This document shows positions 1 through 6,061 of a stretch of DNA of 6,090 nucleotides, one piece after another. This DNA comes from CAZBUH01 sp964495095. Its GTDB lineage: Bacteria > Bacillota > Clostridia > Oscillospirales > Oscillospiraceae. The position numbers and the translations under genes are program-made. The stretch is taken from contig CAZBUH010000108.1 of NCBI GenBank assembly GCA_964495095.1, forward strand, positions 1-6,090, in the 5' to 3' direction. A model generated the notes under the pieces. That model saw nothing but the letters and a program-made list of their open reading frames with translations. It was not told the DNA's origin and ran no database searches. Each line of letters opens with the position of its first letter. The first letter of the stretch is position 1.

Positions 1-14
1 AGCCGTTTGCGGCT
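1..14. other. Small hairpin at the window edge
   Basis: AGCCG and CGGCT form a perfect 5-bp stem around a TTTG loop. It lies just upstream of the promoter of the first gene. It may be the tip of a longer terminator of an upstream gene whose left part lies outside the window, but no T-run follows directly. The role cannot be decided from what is visible. Confidence 0.3.
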
Positions 15-15
15 A

Positions 16-24
16 TGTTATAAT
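16..24 (+). promoter_or_regulatory. Extended -10 promoter of the iron-sulfur flavoprotein gene
   Basis: TGTTATAAT matches an extended -10 (TGnTATAAT) perfectly, with the hexamer at 19-24. A -35 box at normal spacing would fall at or before the first base of the window and cannot be seen. Transcription would start near position 31, leaving a leader of about 25 bases before the start codon, too short for a riboswitch. Confidence 0.7.
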
Positions 25-42
25 ATTTTCATCTTAATAAAC

Positions 43-48
43 AGAGGT
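43..48 (+). promoter_or_regulatory. Ribosome binding site of the flavoprotein gene
   Basis: AGAGGT sits 7 bases before the ATG at 56, the classic spacing, and fixes the start codon. The other reductase gene in the window uses the same AGAGGT core. Confidence 0.85.
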
Positions 49-55
49 AGATAAC

Positions 56-1702
56 ATGTCTTATTTTATTAACGGAAACTGCCTGTGCTGCCACAACTGC
101 GCTCTGGAATGTCCCGTGGGCGCTATTGATTACGTGGGCACCAGGTATGCCATCGACCAGGATAAATGCGTAAACTGCGGCCACTGCCAGGCGGTGTGCA
201 ACGTGAGCGCTGTGGAAAGTACGGAAAAGGAGCCGGTGAAAGAGCACGGGCCTGTGCGCCTTGAGGCGGATATCGTGGTTTTGGGAGCCGGAGGAAGCGG
301 CACCGTGGCCGCCGTAAGGGCGGCGGAGCTCACCGGCAAAAAAGTTATAGTCCTGGAGAAGATGAAAAAGCCCGGCGGCAGCGGCTGGTTTGCGGGCTTT
401 GACATATCCTTGGGCCAGCGGAAAGGTCCCGGCCCCGGCAATTACACCGAGGGCATCGACCCGGAGCTTGTGAAGAACATAAAGGCGGCGCCCGCCGAGT
501 TTGCCGACTGGTTTTTAAAGTTTGACGGCGTAAAGGAAAACTTTGTGCCGCAGGAGGACCATGGGGCCGTAAGGTACGGCCTGCCCACGGGCAAGCGGTA
601 TAAATTCAACACCAGGTGCATGGATGAGGCCATAGGCCCCGGAAAGGGCGGCTCCTTTGTGGTCTACACAATGCTGTGCCAGTTTGAGCGCCTGGGCATA
701 CAGCTTTTGACGGAGCACCGGGCCGTCAAAATACTCACTGACGGCAGCGGCGCCGTCTGCGGCGTTATCGCCCGGGACCCGGGCGGGGAGACGAGAATCG
801 ACTGCAGGGCCGTTATAGTCTCCACCGGCGGCTTTGCCAGAAATGATGAGCTTCTTAAAAAGACCTGGCCCTGGTTTTTCACCGGGGACAAGACTGCGGA
901 GCCCGTCCATCGCTTTGCCGCTCCCGGCAATACGGGAGACGTGGTCGGCCTCGGCGAAAGCGCCGGAGCCTATGTGGACTGGGACAATTTCTTTGTAAAC
1001 CTCTTTGGGCCGGTACACCATCCCTTCAGCTTCGCGCTTTTCAGCCTGGCTCTGGAGCCTGCGGGAATAAATGTTAACTTAAACGGCAGGCGCTATTTCG
1101 ACGAGAGCTTCTTCGGAAACGGCGCCGGGCCGATTCTGGAGCAGCCGGGCCGTGTGGGCTTCTGCATAATGGACAGCGCAACGCTGGAAGAGACAATGGC
1201 GGGGCTTATAAACAGCCCCAGAGGCATGTATTTTGAGGATTACAAAGAGGAGATAGAGCACGAGCTTACACTCCATCCGGCGCTCTACAGGGCGGACACA
1301 ATAGAGGAACTGGCGGAGCAGGCGGGCATAAACGCCCCGAACCTCCGGGAGACGGTGGAAAGGTATAACGGATACTGCAGAGCCGGGGAGGACGGGGAGT
1401 TCGGACGCCGTCCGGACACCCTGCACCCAATAGAAAAAGGGCCTTTCTATGCCATCTACGGCAAGACCGCCACTGACGGCGCTTTCGGCGGCATACTTAT
1501 AAATGGCAGGATGGAGGCTTATAACGCCGGCAAAACCGGTGTGGTGCCGGGGCTTTACGCCACCGGCGACAACGCCTCCGGATGGGCGAAGAATCCCGGC
1601 GGGCCGGGGCCGGACAGGAAGATGCTCATAAATGAGATGTGCTGGGCGGTATACAGCGGATTTATCGCCGGAAAAAACGCGGCGGAGTATTTGTCGAAAT
1701 AA
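56..1702 (+). CDS. Ferredoxin-domain FAD-dependent reductase (fumarate reductase-like flavoprotein)
   Basis: A 548-residue cytoplasmic redox enzyme; no signal peptide or membrane segment is visible. Residues 9-19 (C9, C12, C15, C19, with an extra C11) and 38-48 (C38, C41, C44, C48) form two CxxCxxCxxxC motifs, so the N-terminus should hold two [4Fe-4S] clusters as in bacterial ferredoxins. A Rossmann FAD site follows (G77, G79, G82, then E101), and the flavoprotein fold continues through STGGF (256-260), VNLNGRRYFDE (340-350), FGGILIN (477-483) and VPGLYATGDN (497-506), all family landmarks of the FAD-binding-2 / fumarate reductase group. Electrons probably pass from a ferredoxin or reductase through the clusters to FAD and then to an unsaturated acceptor. 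Compared by eye with flavocytochrome c fumarate reductase, H322 and E334 may be kept, but the catalytic Arg after the RxFxxE segment is missing and the HHTMGG motif reads DGAFGG, so fumarate is an unlikely substrate. A steroid, enoate or aromatic acrylate reductase is possible. It stands alone on its strand, with its own promoter, and converges on the OYE-type gene. The family call is secure; the substrate is unknown. Confidence 0.92.
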   Translation: MSYFINGNCLCCHNCALECPVGAIDYVGTRYAIDQDKCVNCGHCQAVCNVSAVESTEKEPVKEHGPVRLEADIVVLGAGGSGTVAAVRAAELTGKKVIVLEKMKKPGGSGWFAGFDISLGQRKGPGPGNYTEGIDPELVKNIKAAPAEFADWFLKFDGVKENFVPQEDHGAVRYGLPTGKRYKFNTRCMDEAIGPGKGGSFVVYTMLCQFERLGIQLLTEHRAVKILTDGSGAVCGVIARDPGGETRIDCRAVIVSTGGFARNDELLKKTWPWFFTGDKTAEPVHRFAAPGNTGDVVGLGESAGAYVDWDNFFVNLFGPVHHPFSFALFSLALEPAGINVNLNGRRYFDESFFGNGAGPILEQPGRVGFCIMDSATLEETMAGLINSPRGMYFEDYKEEIEHELTLHPALYRADTIEELAEQAGINAPNLRETVERYNGYCRAGEDGEFGRRPDTLHPIEKGPFYAIYGKTATDGAFGGILINGRMEAYNAGKTGVVPGLYATGDNASGWAKNPGGPGPDRKMLINEMCWAVYSGFIAGKNAAEYLSK

Positions 1703-1779
1703 CGGCGCTGCGGCGCGGACAGAAGCAGGCGGCCTTTCCAAATGGGGCCTCTTTCCCCGCGCCTCCCGGCGCTGAAAAT
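1703..1779. terminator. Convergent intergenic spacer with weak GC-rich dyad
   Basis: This is the only space in which transcripts of the two convergent reductase genes can end. GGCGCGG (1712-1718) can pair with CCGCGCC (1757-1763), and GGCC at 1731-1734 can pair with GGCC at 1746-1749 inside that loop. Neither strand has a clear T-run after the stem, and CGGCGCTG is directly repeated at 1703-1710 and 1767-1774. A bidirectional terminator is plausible by position but weakly supported by sequence. Confidence 0.25.
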
Positions 1780-3756
1780 TCAAAGCATCATAGCCCTTGA
1801 ATACGCCTCGCGCATACACCGCTGGAGATTTCCGGCGCCATTGGCGTCGCCTATTATGCTGAAGCTGTCGGCGGCCCCGGCAAATTCCAAAGCCTCCTCA
1901 ACACACGGCTTCATGCCGCCGCAGATAACGACGCTGTCCGCCTCTACGGTGTGCTCTCCGTCAGGGGCCGAGTAAGTTACCCTGCCCCCCTCCACCCTGG
2001 TGGTGGTGGCGTTTACAATGCCGCGGATATTGTCATATTTCTCCCAGGCGGCGCACATCCTGCCGTCCGGGGCTATATAGGCCATTGTTATGTAGTGCAG
2101 GTGGCTTGCATCCTTGGCTATCTCGTCCTGACGGGTGAGCACGGTAACGTCGTGGCCGTTTTCCGCAAGATACATGGCCGTCTCGATGCCGGTCTCGGAG
2201 CCGCCGACGATTATAACGGATTTTCCAAGCTCTTTCTCGTGTCCGTAGACCTCAAGACATGTCTTGTACGCCACGGAGCCGTCCTCTTTTCTCAGTCCGG
2301 GTATATTGGGGATGTTGGCTTTGGCGCCTGTGGCGGCGATTACCGCGTCAAAGCCCTCGGCCTCTATCGATTCCGGAGTGGGGGCAGTGTTCATCCTGAC
2401 CTCGATATCCGGGGATTTGCCCACCTGGGCTATAAGCCAGTTTTTGAAATCGCCCACGGGCCACTTGAAGCTGGAGTAGTCCCCGTGGATAAGCTGGCCT
2501 CCAAGATGGTCGCTTTTTTCAAATACGGTCACCTTATGCCCACGCTGGGCGGCATACAGCGCCGCTCTCATTCCGGCGGGCCCTCCGCCGATAACGGCCA
2601 CCTTTTTGGGACTTCCCGCCTCGCCTACCATTCTCCCTATCTTCGCCTCGTAGCCCATAAGCGGGTTTACGGAGCAGAAGCTGAGCCAGGGCGGCTCCAT
2701 AGTGCCGTGGCACTTATTGCAGAAAAGGCATGGGGTTATGTCCTCTCCGCGGCCCTCGTACACCTTTTTGCCGTACTCCTCGTCGCACATAAAGGCCCGG
2801 GCCATGCCTATCATATCGCACTTGCCCTGGGCGATATATCCCTCCAACTCATCCGGGTCATGAAAGCCGCCGATGGGCTCCGTCAGTATTTTGCAGCCTG
2901 CCGCCTTTATTTTCTCAGAGTATTCTATGACCTTATGCTGGCCTTTTTTGAAGGTAAAGCCCGTGGGGTGGGACTGGGTGATGTCCTTTTCGCGTATCTG
3001 CAATATATCCGCGCTGCCGTCCACCAGCTTAACAAATTCCAGCGCCTCGCCGAAGCTGTAGCCCTCCTGTCCGCCGGAGTATCCGCCGGGCTGCTCGCCG
3101 GCTATGGTGAGCTCGATTATAAAATCGGGACCCATGGCTTTTTTGATCGCCTGACAGGCCTCCACCACAAACCTTGTGCGGTTTTCAACGGAGCCGCTGT
3201 ACCCGTCCCCTCTGGCATTGCCGTCCGGCAGCAGGAACTGCTCCATGCGCCAGGCCACGCCGTCATAGCCGATGTCCCTGTACATTTTGAGCTTTTCAAT
3301 AAAAGCCCCGTACACCCCCGGTATCATATCCTTTGGAATCGCCTTATACACAGCCCCGGGTACGGGAGGCCCCATAGGGGGCTTTCCGTCAAAGGAATAC
3401 CCCTCCGGGAAAGAGGGCGCCGCGCCGATCAGGAGCTTTGAGCCGTAAAAATGCACCTCGTCGGCCATCTGGGAAAAGTAATTGTGTACGCTGGGATCCG
3501 TAAGGTCAAAGCTCTGCATACGGCAGGCGTCGGCCATTGGTATTTTCCGCTGCCCCGGGTTATCCCACTCGGCCACGGTCACTATGCCGGCGCCGTTTCT
3601 GGCAAGCTGCGCCACAAACGCTCTGTAGCCCTCCGCCGGGAAGGTCTCCGGCCCCTGGAGGAAGTGGGGTGAAGCGTTGGGGTACATCATCCTGTTTTTG
3701 ATAACGACGTTTCCTATCCGCACCGGCGACAGCAGGTGCTTATACCTTTTTGCCAT
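1780..3756 (-). CDS. OYE / 2,4-dienoyl-CoA reductase-like iron-sulfur flavoenzyme with atypical active site
   Basis: A 658-residue cytoplasmic oxidoreductase with the three-part layout of 2,4-dienoyl-CoA reductase, BaiCD/BaiH, 2-enoate reductase and trimethylamine dehydrogenase. Residues about 6-335 are an FMN TIM barrel (LLSPVRIGNVVIKNR near the N-terminus, SGSVENRTRF at 187-196, GG at 296-297 and GMARAF at 317-322 for FMN phosphate). C343, C346, C349 and C361 bind a [4Fe-4S] cluster. From 384 follow an FAD site (VIGGGPAGM, G390/G392/G395, E413), an inserted NAD(P) domain (IIVGGSETG, 515-523, second Gly replaced by Ser) and a closing IIGDANG motif (634-640). Such enzymes use NAD(P)H to reduce C=C bonds next to a carbonyl. 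Here the usual H/YxxHGYL segment after the DGV strand is replaced by WRME (169-172) and about six residues are missing; the QLxHxGR segment is also absent, reading LLIGAAPSF. The substrate is therefore unclear. The start at 3756 is chosen over the ATG at 3774 because an AGAGGT site lies 9 bases before it, and the earlier ATG has none. It is monocistronic in this window, with its own promoter. Confidence 0.92.
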   Translation of the reverse strand: MAKRYKHLLSPVRIGNVVIKNRMMYPNASPHFLQGPETFPAEGYRAFVAQLARNGAGIVTVAEWDNPGQRKIPMADACRMQSFDLTDPSVHNYFSQMADEVHFYGSKLLIGAAPSFPEGYSFDGKPPMGPPVPGAVYKAIPKDMIPGVYGAFIEKLKMYRDIGYDGVAWRMEQFLLPDGNARGDGYSGSVENRTRFVVEACQAIKKAMGPDFIIELTIAGEQPGGYSGGQEGYSFGEALEFVKLVDGSADILQIREKDITQSHPTGFTFKKGQHKVIEYSEKIKAAGCKILTEPIGGFHDPDELEGYIAQGKCDMIGMARAFMCDEEYGKKVYEGRGEDITPCLFCNKCHGTMEPPWLSFCSVNPLMGYEAKIGRMVGEAGSPKKVAVIGGGPAGMRAALYAAQRGHKVTVFEKSDHLGGQLIHGDYSSFKWPVGDFKNWLIAQVGKSPDIEVRMNTAPTPESIEAEGFDAVIAATGAKANIPNIPGLRKEDGSVAYKTCLEVYGHEKELGKSVIIVGGSETGIETAMYLAENGHDVTVLTRQDEIAKDASHLHYITMAYIAPDGRMCAAWEKYDNIRGIVNATTTRVEGGRVTYSAPDGEHTVEADSVVICGGMKPCVEEALEFAGAADSFSIIGDANGAGNLQRCMREAYSRAMML

Positions 3757-3765
3757 TGACAGCAC

Positions 3766-3771
3766 ACCTCT
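3766..3771 (-). promoter_or_regulatory. Ribosome binding site that sets the OYE-like start
   Basis: On the minus strand AGAGGT lies 9 bases before the ATG at 3756. The alternative in-frame ATG at 3774 would place this site inside the coding sequence and is preceded only by an A-rich stretch, so the shorter protein (first residues MAKRYKH) is preferred. Confidence 0.8.
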
Positions 3772-3786
3772 CATTTTGGTTTTTAA

Positions 3787-3800
3787 TGTAAGCGCTCGTA
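3787..3800 (+). promoter_or_regulatory. cre-like operator at the OYE-like transcription start
   Basis: TGTAAGCGCTCGTA matches 12 of 14 positions of the catabolite-responsive element consensus TGWAANCGNTNWCA: the left half is perfect, and two positions of the right half differ. The -10 box at 3804-3809 predicts a minus-strand start near 3797, so a bound CcpA or other LacI-family repressor would block transcription. No regulator gene is present, and one half-site plus a GCGC centre can arise by chance. Confidence 0.4.
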
Positions 3801-3803
3801 TAT

Positions 3804-3832
3804 ATTATAATGCTATGTTTACTTTTCTTCAA
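3804..3832 (-). promoter_or_regulatory. Promoter of the OYE-like reductase gene
   Basis: Read on the minus strand, TTGAAG (3832-3827) and a perfect TATAAT (3809-3804) are separated by exactly 17 bases. This is a good sigma-A type promoter. Transcription would begin near 3797 with a leader of about 40 bases. It lies just beyond the hairpin that ends the kinase gene, so the reductase is a separate transcription unit from the two-component operon. Confidence 0.8.
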
Positions 3833-3843
3833 GGATTTTTGCC

Positions 3844-3886
3844 ATAAACGATGCAATCCGCCTTACGGGCGGATTGCATCGTTTAT
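3844..3886 (-). terminator. Perfect 19-bp stem-loop ending the two-component operon
   Basis: Arms 3844-3862 and 3868-3886 are exact reverse complements around a 5-base loop. The kinase stop codon TAA (3883-3885) lies inside the outer stem. The GC-rich core is near the loop and the base of the stem ends in GTTTAT, a short U-rich tail that also pairs with ATAAAC, as in many bidirectional terminators. There is no long T-run after the stem on either strand, so termination may be partial, or the hairpin may mainly protect the 3' end of the mRNA. Confidence 0.65.
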
Positions 3887-5307
3887 ACCACAGTAAGGCT
3901 GAATTTAAACTCCGTCACCCCATCCCGGCTCGTGACGGTTATATCCTCCTTGTGGTTATTTATTATGGTCTTTACGATATAGAGCCCCAGGCCCACACCG
4001 TCCCTGTCCATGCTCCGGGACCTGTCGGTCTTGTGGAACCTGTCGAAAATCAGCGGCAGCTCCTGGGGCGGTATGGTGTCGCCGGTATCCCTTACGGTGA
4101 CATACGCCTTTTCCCCGCACACCTCCATGCTTACGCCAAGAGCGGAGCCGGGATAGGCAAATTTGGCCGCGTTTTCTATAAGGTTATACACCACCTGGGT
4201 TATGGCGTCCTTATCCCCCCGGACGGTCACTTCCTCCTCCGGAAGGCTCACGTCCACATCCAGTCCTTTGGCATTTATTTTGCCCTCAAGGCTGAGTATG
4301 GCGACCCTTATGACCTCCGAGGCGTCAAAGCTCTCCCGCAGCACCTCCGCAGGCTCCATGGCCTGAAGCCGGGAGGTCTCCAGCATCCTGCGCACCAGCC
4401 GCGAAAGGCGCTTTGCCTCGGCGGAAATTATGCCGAGATACTCGTCCCGCTTCCCGTCCGGTACGGTGCCGTCCAAAATTCCGTCGGCAAATCCGGTTAT
4501 GGTGGTCATGGGCGTTTTTAGCTCGTGGGAAATATTCGCTATAAATTCGCTTCTCCGCTTTTCGGAGATATCCAGGGATTCCGCCATGGAGTTAAACGCC
4601 CTTGTAAGCTCCCCTATCTCGTCCTGCCGGCCCGTATCCTGCACTCTGGCGTCAAATTCCCCGTGGGCAAACCGATGGGCCGCCTGGGCCATGTCATTAA
4701 GGGGTTTTGTCTGTTCCCTGGCCATAAGTATGGTGCCGATAAACGCTATCACAAGCACCGCCCCTGCCACGATAAGGAATATTATGGCAAGGCTCCGCCA
4801 CATTTCCGTAAGCTCCCCACGGCCGCTGGCCACGAACACATAGCCGAAAGGCGAGCCGTAATAGGTCATCGGCACGCCCACAACGTAGCACTGCTCCTCC
4901 AGCACGCCGTCCAACTCAGTAAGGCCGTAGTACCCCTCCTGGCCCATAGCCGCCGACAGCATCTCCTCCGGTATCACCCTGCCTATGTGGGTGCACTCCG
5001 ACGGGTTATCCGAGCAGGACACCACGCTGCCAGAAGCGGCGCACACCAAAACCCGCAGGTCCGTGGACTCCGCCACTGCGGAAATGCTCATCCGCAGTTC
5101 AAAATCCCATATGCTCCCGTCGCGGCTGAAGGCGGCTACCGAGCGGGCCACCTCGTTTGCGTTGGCCCGCATGGTGTCCCGCTTTTCGTTTAATATAAAC
5201 CTGTAGCTCAGGCCCACGAAAACGCCGGCCAAAATTGCAAAGCTTATAAGCAGCAGCCCTGCCGTTATCAGGAAGCTTCTCAGATAGAGCTTTTTTACCT
5301 TCTTCAT
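3883..5307 (-). CDS. Membrane sensor histidine kinase (HAMP-HisKA-HATPase)
   Basis: A 474-residue two-component sensor, the evident partner of the response regulator encoded just upstream. Membrane helix 1 spans about 11-35 and helix 2 about 171-195; between them is an extracytoplasmic domain of about 135 residues with four cysteines (C89, C98, C104, C140) and a segment (RVLVCAASGSVVSCS) that resembles the core of small Cache/PAS-like domains. A HAMP linker follows (about 195-245, with DEIGELTRAFNSM), then the H-box FIANISHELKTP with phospho-acceptor H261. The ATPase domain has the N-box (NLIENAAKF, N379), a G1 box reading DTGDTI (407-412) where DxGxGI is usual, the F-box FDRFHK (421-426) and the G2 box GVGLGL (437-442). 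Length and order are normal for the family. The start codon overlaps the regulator's stop (ATGA) without a strong ribosome binding site, which points to translational coupling. The signal is unknown; the cysteines allow redox, disulfide or metal sensing. It is the last gene of its operon. Confidence 0.95.
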   Translation of the reverse strand: MKKVKKLYLRSFLITAGLLLISFAILAGVFVGLSYRFILNEKRDTMRANANEVARSVAAFSRDGSIWDFELRMSISAVAESTDLRVLVCAASGSVVSCSDNPSECTHIGRVIPEEMLSAAMGQEGYYGLTELDGVLEEQCYVVGVPMTYYGSPFGYVFVASGRGELTEMWRSLAIIFLIVAGAVLVIAFIGTILMAREQTKPLNDMAQAAHRFAHGEFDARVQDTGRQDEIGELTRAFNSMAESLDISEKRRSEFIANISHELKTPMTTITGFADGILDGTVPDGKRDEYLGIISAEAKRLSRLVRRMLETSRLQAMEPAEVLRESFDASEVIRVAILSLEGKINAKGLDVDVSLPEEEVTVRGDKDAITQVVYNLIENAAKFAYPGSALGVSMEVCGEKAYVTVRDTGDTIPPQELPLIFDRFHKTDRSRSMDRDGVGLGLYIVKTIINNHKEDITVTSRDGVTEFKFSLTVV

Positions 5308-5996
5308 TGCCCGTTTCCAGTAAGCTCAAATTTATAGCCTACTCCCCATACGGTTTTCAGCGCCCATTTGTCGCTGACGCCCTCGAGCTTTTCCCGGAGC
5401 CGCTTTATATGCACGTCCACCGTTCTGGAGTCCCCGAAATAGTCAAAGCCCCAGACCTCGTCAAGAAGCTGGTTTCTCGTATACACCCTGTTGGGGCTGG
5501 AGGCCAGATGGAACAGCAAATCCATCTCCTTTCGGGGCGTGTCCACCTTCCGGCCGTCCACTATAAGCTCGAAAGAATTCATATCAATAATGAGCTTATC
5601 GAATTCCAGCCGTTTCCCGCTGTTCCCGCCCCCGTCATACCGGCGCATGACAGCGTGTATCCTAGCCAGCAGCTCCCGGGCCTCAAAGGGCTTTACTATG
5701 TAGTCGTCGGCCCCCATCTCAAGGCCGTTTACCTTGTCGAAGGTCTCGCCCCTGGCGGTGAGCATTATAATGGGCGTTTTGGATATGCTGCGTATCTCAT
5801 GGCATACCGTCCAGCCGTCCTTTACAGGCATCATAACGTCCAGCAGCACAAGCTCCGGCTGGATGCGCTTAAATTCCTCCATACCCTGTCCGCCGTCCGA
5901 CGCCAGATACACGTCGAATCCGTCCTTTTCAAGATACAGCCTCACAAGATCGGCTATATTTTTATCGTCCTCCACAATAAGGACCTTTTTGGCCAT
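5304..5996 (-). CDS. OmpR/PhoB-family response regulator
   Basis: A 230-residue DNA-binding regulator phosphorylated by the kinase encoded after it. The receiver domain (about 3-117) has the acidic pair D10/D11, phospho-acceptor D53 in LVLLDVMMP, T80, Y99 and K102 in DDYIVKPF: a complete and apparently working site. The C-terminal winged helix (about 128-225) shows the family hallmarks: ELIVDGRKVDTPRKEMDLL, VYTRNQLLDEVWG, the recognition helix SRTVDVHIKRLREKL (190-204) and VWGVGYKFE (216-224). Length is typical. ATG at 5996 is preceded by AGGGGG with an 8-base gap. It overlaps the kinase gene by four bases (ATGA). A palindrome overlapping its promoter suggests autoregulation or control by another dimeric protein, although this family usually binds direct repeats. 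Target genes cannot be read from the window. Confidence 0.96.
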   Translation of the reverse strand: MAKKVLIVEDDKNIADLVRLYLEKDGFDVYLASDGGQGMEEFKRIQPELVLLDVMMPVKDGWTVCHEIRSISKTPIIMLTARGETFDKVNGLEMGADDYIVKPFEARELLARIHAVMRRYDGGGNSGKRLEFDKLIIDMNSFELIVDGRKVDTPRKEMDLLFHLASSPNRVYTRNQLLDEVWGFDYFGDSRTVDVHIKRLREKLEGVSDKWALKTVWGVGYKFELTGNGQ

Positions 5997-6004
5997 AACC
6001 GTTT

Positions 6005-6010
6005 CCCCCT
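6005..6010 (-). promoter_or_regulatory. Ribosome binding site of the response regulator gene
   Basis: On the minus strand AGGGGG lies 8 bases before the ATG at 5996. It is a slightly unusual but workable Shine-Dalgarno sequence and supports that start codon. Confidence 0.65.
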
Positions 6011-6028
6011 GTCGCTTTATCTGCGGAT

Positions 6029-6057
6029 ATTATACTATGAATTCTTTGAATTCATAG
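6029..6057 (-). promoter_or_regulatory. Promoter of the two-component operon
   Basis: A perfect TATAAT (6034-6029 on the minus strand) predicts a start near 6022 and a leader of about 25 bases. At 17-base spacing the -35 position (6057-6052) reads CTATGA, a poor match to TTGACA, so the promoter probably needs an activator or is weak. The -10 and the -35 positions both lie within or at the edge of a perfect inverted repeat. Confidence 0.65.
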
Positions 6058-6061
6058 TATA
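6031..6061. repeat. Perfect 14-bp inverted repeat, likely operator
   Basis: Arms 6031-6044 and 6048-6061 are exact reverse complements with a 3-base TTT spacer, and each arm contains GAATTC. The repeat covers the region from -35 to the start of the -10 box of the regulator operon and lies upstream of the predicted transcription start. It would therefore act as DNA, as a binding site for a symmetric dimer, rather than as an RNA hairpin of this operon. Confidence 0.75.

Noticed and set aside
56..1702. Calling the first gene a true fumarate reductase or succinate dehydrogenase subunit
   Set aside because: The catalytic Arg after the RxFxxE segment and the HHTMGG motif are not present, and there is no partner iron-sulfur or membrane subunit nearby.
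515..1819. Long minus-strand open frames opposite the first flavoprotein gene (515-1021 and 1079-1819)
   Set aside because: They mirror codon bias of the real gene, show no family motifs, and the second one also runs into the 3' end of the convergent reductase gene.
1951..3441. A 496-codon open frame on the plus strand opposite the OYE-like gene
   Set aside because: It is fully antisense to a gene with clear FMN, Fe-S and FAD motifs. Its translation shows no recognisable domain and has the low-complexity His/Gly/Ala/Leu make-up expected from a shadow frame, and no ribosome binding site precedes it.
1780..3756. Naming the second gene fadH, baiCD or bilR
   Set aside because: The domain layout fits these families but the active-site segment does not match fadH or baiCD, and the BilR-type Asp-Arg pair is not seen; no bai or bil neighbours are present.
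3756..3774. Upstream in-frame ATG at 3774 as the start of the OYE-like protein
   Set aside because: It has no ribosome binding site, while an AGAGGT lies inside the six extra codons at ideal distance from the ATG at 3756; family members also begin close to the PVRIGN segment.
3874..5193. Plus-strand open frames of 215 and 222 codons opposite the histidine kinase
   Set aside because: They are antisense to a kinase with complete H, N, F and G2 boxes; no domain or ribosome binding site supports them.
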